Positions 62,392-64,000 of a stretch of 64,000 bases of DNA are shown one piece after another. The notes beneath the pieces are model-generated. The model had not been told where the DNA came from. It did no database searches and saw nothing but the letters and a program-made list of their open reading frames with translations. Within the stretch, counting starts at the first letter, position 1, and each line of letters opens with the position of its first letter. This stretch comes from Cylindrotheca closterium (Eukaryota; Bacillariophyta; Bacillariophyceae; Bacillariales; Bacillariaceae). The position numbers and the translations under genes were made by a program. The stretch is taken from positions 1 through 64,000 of the forward strand of contig CAKOGP040002258.1 in assembly GCA_933822405.4 (NCBI GenBank). Direction: 5' to 3'.

Positions 62392-63717
62392 ATGACAACA
62401 GCACGACGAAAGCTCTCATTTCCAAAGAGGAGAATGTCAATAACCGAAATCCGATCATTGAACAGTAATGATCTGATTCTTTCCAGCAAGTGGTGTCTCG
62501 CCTTTACTGCCATTTTCTTGCTGTATGGACTGCCCTTTGTGGCAACATGTGTATCAGCATTTGGATTGGTGCTCTTTCCCTTTCAAACAAAGTCGTTCTA
62601 CCATTTATTGAAGGATTTGAGAAAGTGGGTTTTACTGTCAGCCTTTGCCTTTGTGGCCAGTTTCAAATCCTACGTGATCCTCGAGTTGGCCTCCAAGAAG
62701 ACGGAACACGAGTCTTATTCCTACTTTCTTTGGCTCTCTGGAACTGCCATTCACACAGTGGCTGGAGGGTTCCTCGCGTATTGTCTTTACACCGACTATC
62801 TCAAAGAACCAGAGAATGCTCAATCCACCATTCAGTTTCTAGAAGTTCGTGTCCACATTTTAAAGGGCCGCAATTTGGTTGCCAAGGACCACAACATTTT
62901 TGGAAAACCTACGACTTCGGATCCCTATGTACGAGTGTTGCACAACAACCACTACGTGGGTGAGACAGCCATTGTTTGGAAGACCCTCAACCCGACCTGG
63001 AAGGAGGAACGATTCATTTTGCCCGTGGTCCACAAGACACTGATTCGCTGCAACGAACTGGAATCGGTCCTCATGGATCGTGACAAATTTAGCAAGGATG
63101 ACAATATGGGCACCGTCATGGTTCCGATTCCCCAAAATCTAAACATGAAGGTTTGCCAATGGTACAAGGTTGGCACAGGACAGCCTGGATCACCCAATTA
63201 TTGTCCTGATCCAACGGGAGAATTACAAGTGGAAGTAGAAGTCCGTCAACTCTTGTCGAAGCGTTTCAAGCGACAATTGCATCGCAAATCATCGGATTCA
63301 TTTTCATTATCGTCGTCGTCGAGTGGCCGCAACTTGTTTGTTGCATCACCCAAAAAGCAAAGAAAACAACAACCACCACGAAATAACATACCAATGGAAC
63401 TTGCAAAATCCATAAAAAGGCTAGATATCACGCTGGAGGATGATGATCTGGCTTCCCAGGCGACGGACGAGATTCATTCACTCGATAACTCATCGTCGTC
63501 TCCTGACAGGACCACGACGATACAACGCCGCAAAGCGTTCTTGTCACCATCCAGTGCTGCGGATATTAGTGATGTGGATTCCAGCAGGAAAAAGAAAATC
63601 AAAAGGCGCTTGTCCTCGGGACTCAAGAAATTACCCCGTATCAGCAGTTTGTCGCCCAAACGCAATAGCAACCGAAAAGCCAGCGCCATGAATAAGATAC
63701 CACGAAAATTGCAATAG
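62392..63717 (+). CDS. Membrane-anchored C2-domain protein
   Basis: 441 aa, no intron. Three hydrophobic segments in the N-terminal part (about 33-65, 78-98 and 110-130: CLAFTAIFLLYGLPFVATCV, WVLLSAFAFVASFKSYVILE, WLSGTAIHTVAGGFLAYCLY). A single C2 domain follows (about 147-275): LEVRVHILKGRNLVAKDHNI, TSDPYVRVL, TLNPTWKEERFILPV and LMDRDKFSKDDNMGTVMVPI. The Asp residues of the two Ca-binding loops (AKD, SDPY, DRDKFSKDD) are present, so Ca2+-dependent lipid binding is plausible. The tail is basic and Ser-rich with a long low-complexity region. The layout is similar to plant or protist tethering proteins, but with only one C2. Role at ER or plasma membrane contact is inference. Confidence 0.85.
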   Translation: MTTARRKLSFPKRRMSITEIRSLNSNDLILSSKWCLAFTAIFLLYGLPFVATCVSAFGLVLFPFQTKSFYHLLKDLRKWVLLSAFAFVASFKSYVILELASKKTEHESYSYFLWLSGTAIHTVAGGFLAYCLYTDYLKEPENAQSTIQFLEVRVHILKGRNLVAKDHNIFGKPTTSDPYVRVLHNNHYVGETAIVWKTLNPTWKEERFILPVVHKTLIRCNELESVLMDRDKFSKDDNMGTVMVPIPQNLNMKVCQWYKVGTGQPGSPNYCPDPTGELQVEVEVRQLLSKRFKRQLHRKSSDSFSLSSSSSGRNLFVASPKKQRKQQPPRNNIPMELAKSIKRLDITLEDDDLASQATDEIHSLDNSSSSPDRTTTIQRRKAFLSPSSAADISDVDSSRKKKIKRRLSSGLKKLPRISSLSPKRNSNRKASAMNKIPRKLQ

Positions 63718-64000
63718 GGACTAAAAAATGGGGCGGATAATTGCCTTCATGACAGCAATAGAATGATAATAGATGATATATAATAATGAACGAGTATTTT
63801 ATACATGACGGATTAGAGATAATGAGAATGATAAAGTGACTTTAGATACGAAGTTTGGAGAAATCGCGAAACGGAAACCATCAGAACAAAACACCACATC
63901 ATCATTATCATCTTTGCTACTACCGCATCACTGCAGAATAACAGGTACTGTTAATAAGATGAGATCAGCTTGTGCTCTCAAGGTTCACCGGATACACAGT
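63718..64000. other. Right-edge intergenic sequence
   Basis: AT-rich 3' flank of the C2 gene to the window edge; no feature recognised. Confidence 0.4.

Noticed and set aside
1..64000. tRNA or rRNA genes
   Set aside because: I looked by eye for T-loop (GGTTCRANYCC) and A-box patterns and saw no convincing cloverleaf; a tRNAscan run would settle it.

Overview
The window looks like nuclear DNA of a diatom, probably pennate and raphid; I cannot name the species from sequence alone. Reasons: most genes have short introns (about 70-120 nt) with GTAAGT-like donors. The gene families are typical of diatoms: Pro-Ser (PSxx) stalk proteins ending in an F5/8C/fucolectin-like domain, a DUF6824-type protein, a BspA-type leucine-rich-repeat protein, a helicase-associated (HA) repeat protein, a heat-shock-factor gene, and a 2OG oxygenase with a signal peptide followed by an AFVP motif that suggests plastid targeting. 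I assembled exons by hand from splice sites and reading frame, so all joined coordinates are predictions.

Layout. 1-8306: two tandem PSxx/lectin genes (the first cut by the window edge) with an HA-repeat gene between them. 8418-17613: a HIG1/Rcf2-like mitochondrial membrane protein, a TLDc protein, a full-length ABCC (MRP-type) transporter and an LRR protein. 18384-32289: seven neighbouring genes (called G1-G7 here; G1 on the minus strand, G2-G7 on the plus strand) for secreted, cysteine-rich proteins with a hydrophobic C-terminal tail that suggests a GPI or membrane anchor. G1-G6 share a repeated six-cysteine module; in G1-G5 each module is one phase-2 exon. G7 is two copies of the special terminal module seen in G2-G4. 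I do not recognise this family by name and regard it as the most interesting system in the window.

32447-41964: a SPO11/Topo VI-A protein, a TPR protein, a PIF1-type helicase, a heat shock factor and a DUF6824 protein. 43698-52128: a 2OG-Fe(II) oxygenase fused to ankyrin repeats, diverging from a large secreted sugar-dehydrogenase-like/PKD/bulb-lectin-like protein, then a second 2OG-Fe(II) oxygenase, an RlmJ-type rRNA methyltransferase and a small unknown protein. 52129-59518: a gene-poor island with a decayed Ty3/gypsy-like integrase, a 44-bp perfect palindrome and an array of about 171-bp tandem repeats. 59519-63717: a putative Golgi type II membrane protein and a membrane-anchored C2 protein.

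Two cross-cutting signals stand out. The 8-bp palindrome TACCGGTA occurs at least a dozen times, only outside coding exons and often just upstream of starts. (CAAT)n tracts, read on the coding strand, lie 60-160 bp upstream of three start codons. The extracellular theme is strong (lectin-like stalk proteins, the Cys-module cluster, the GSDH-like ectoprotein, a Golgi-type protein), which fits cell-wall, adhesion or surface-recognition functions, but that link is inference.
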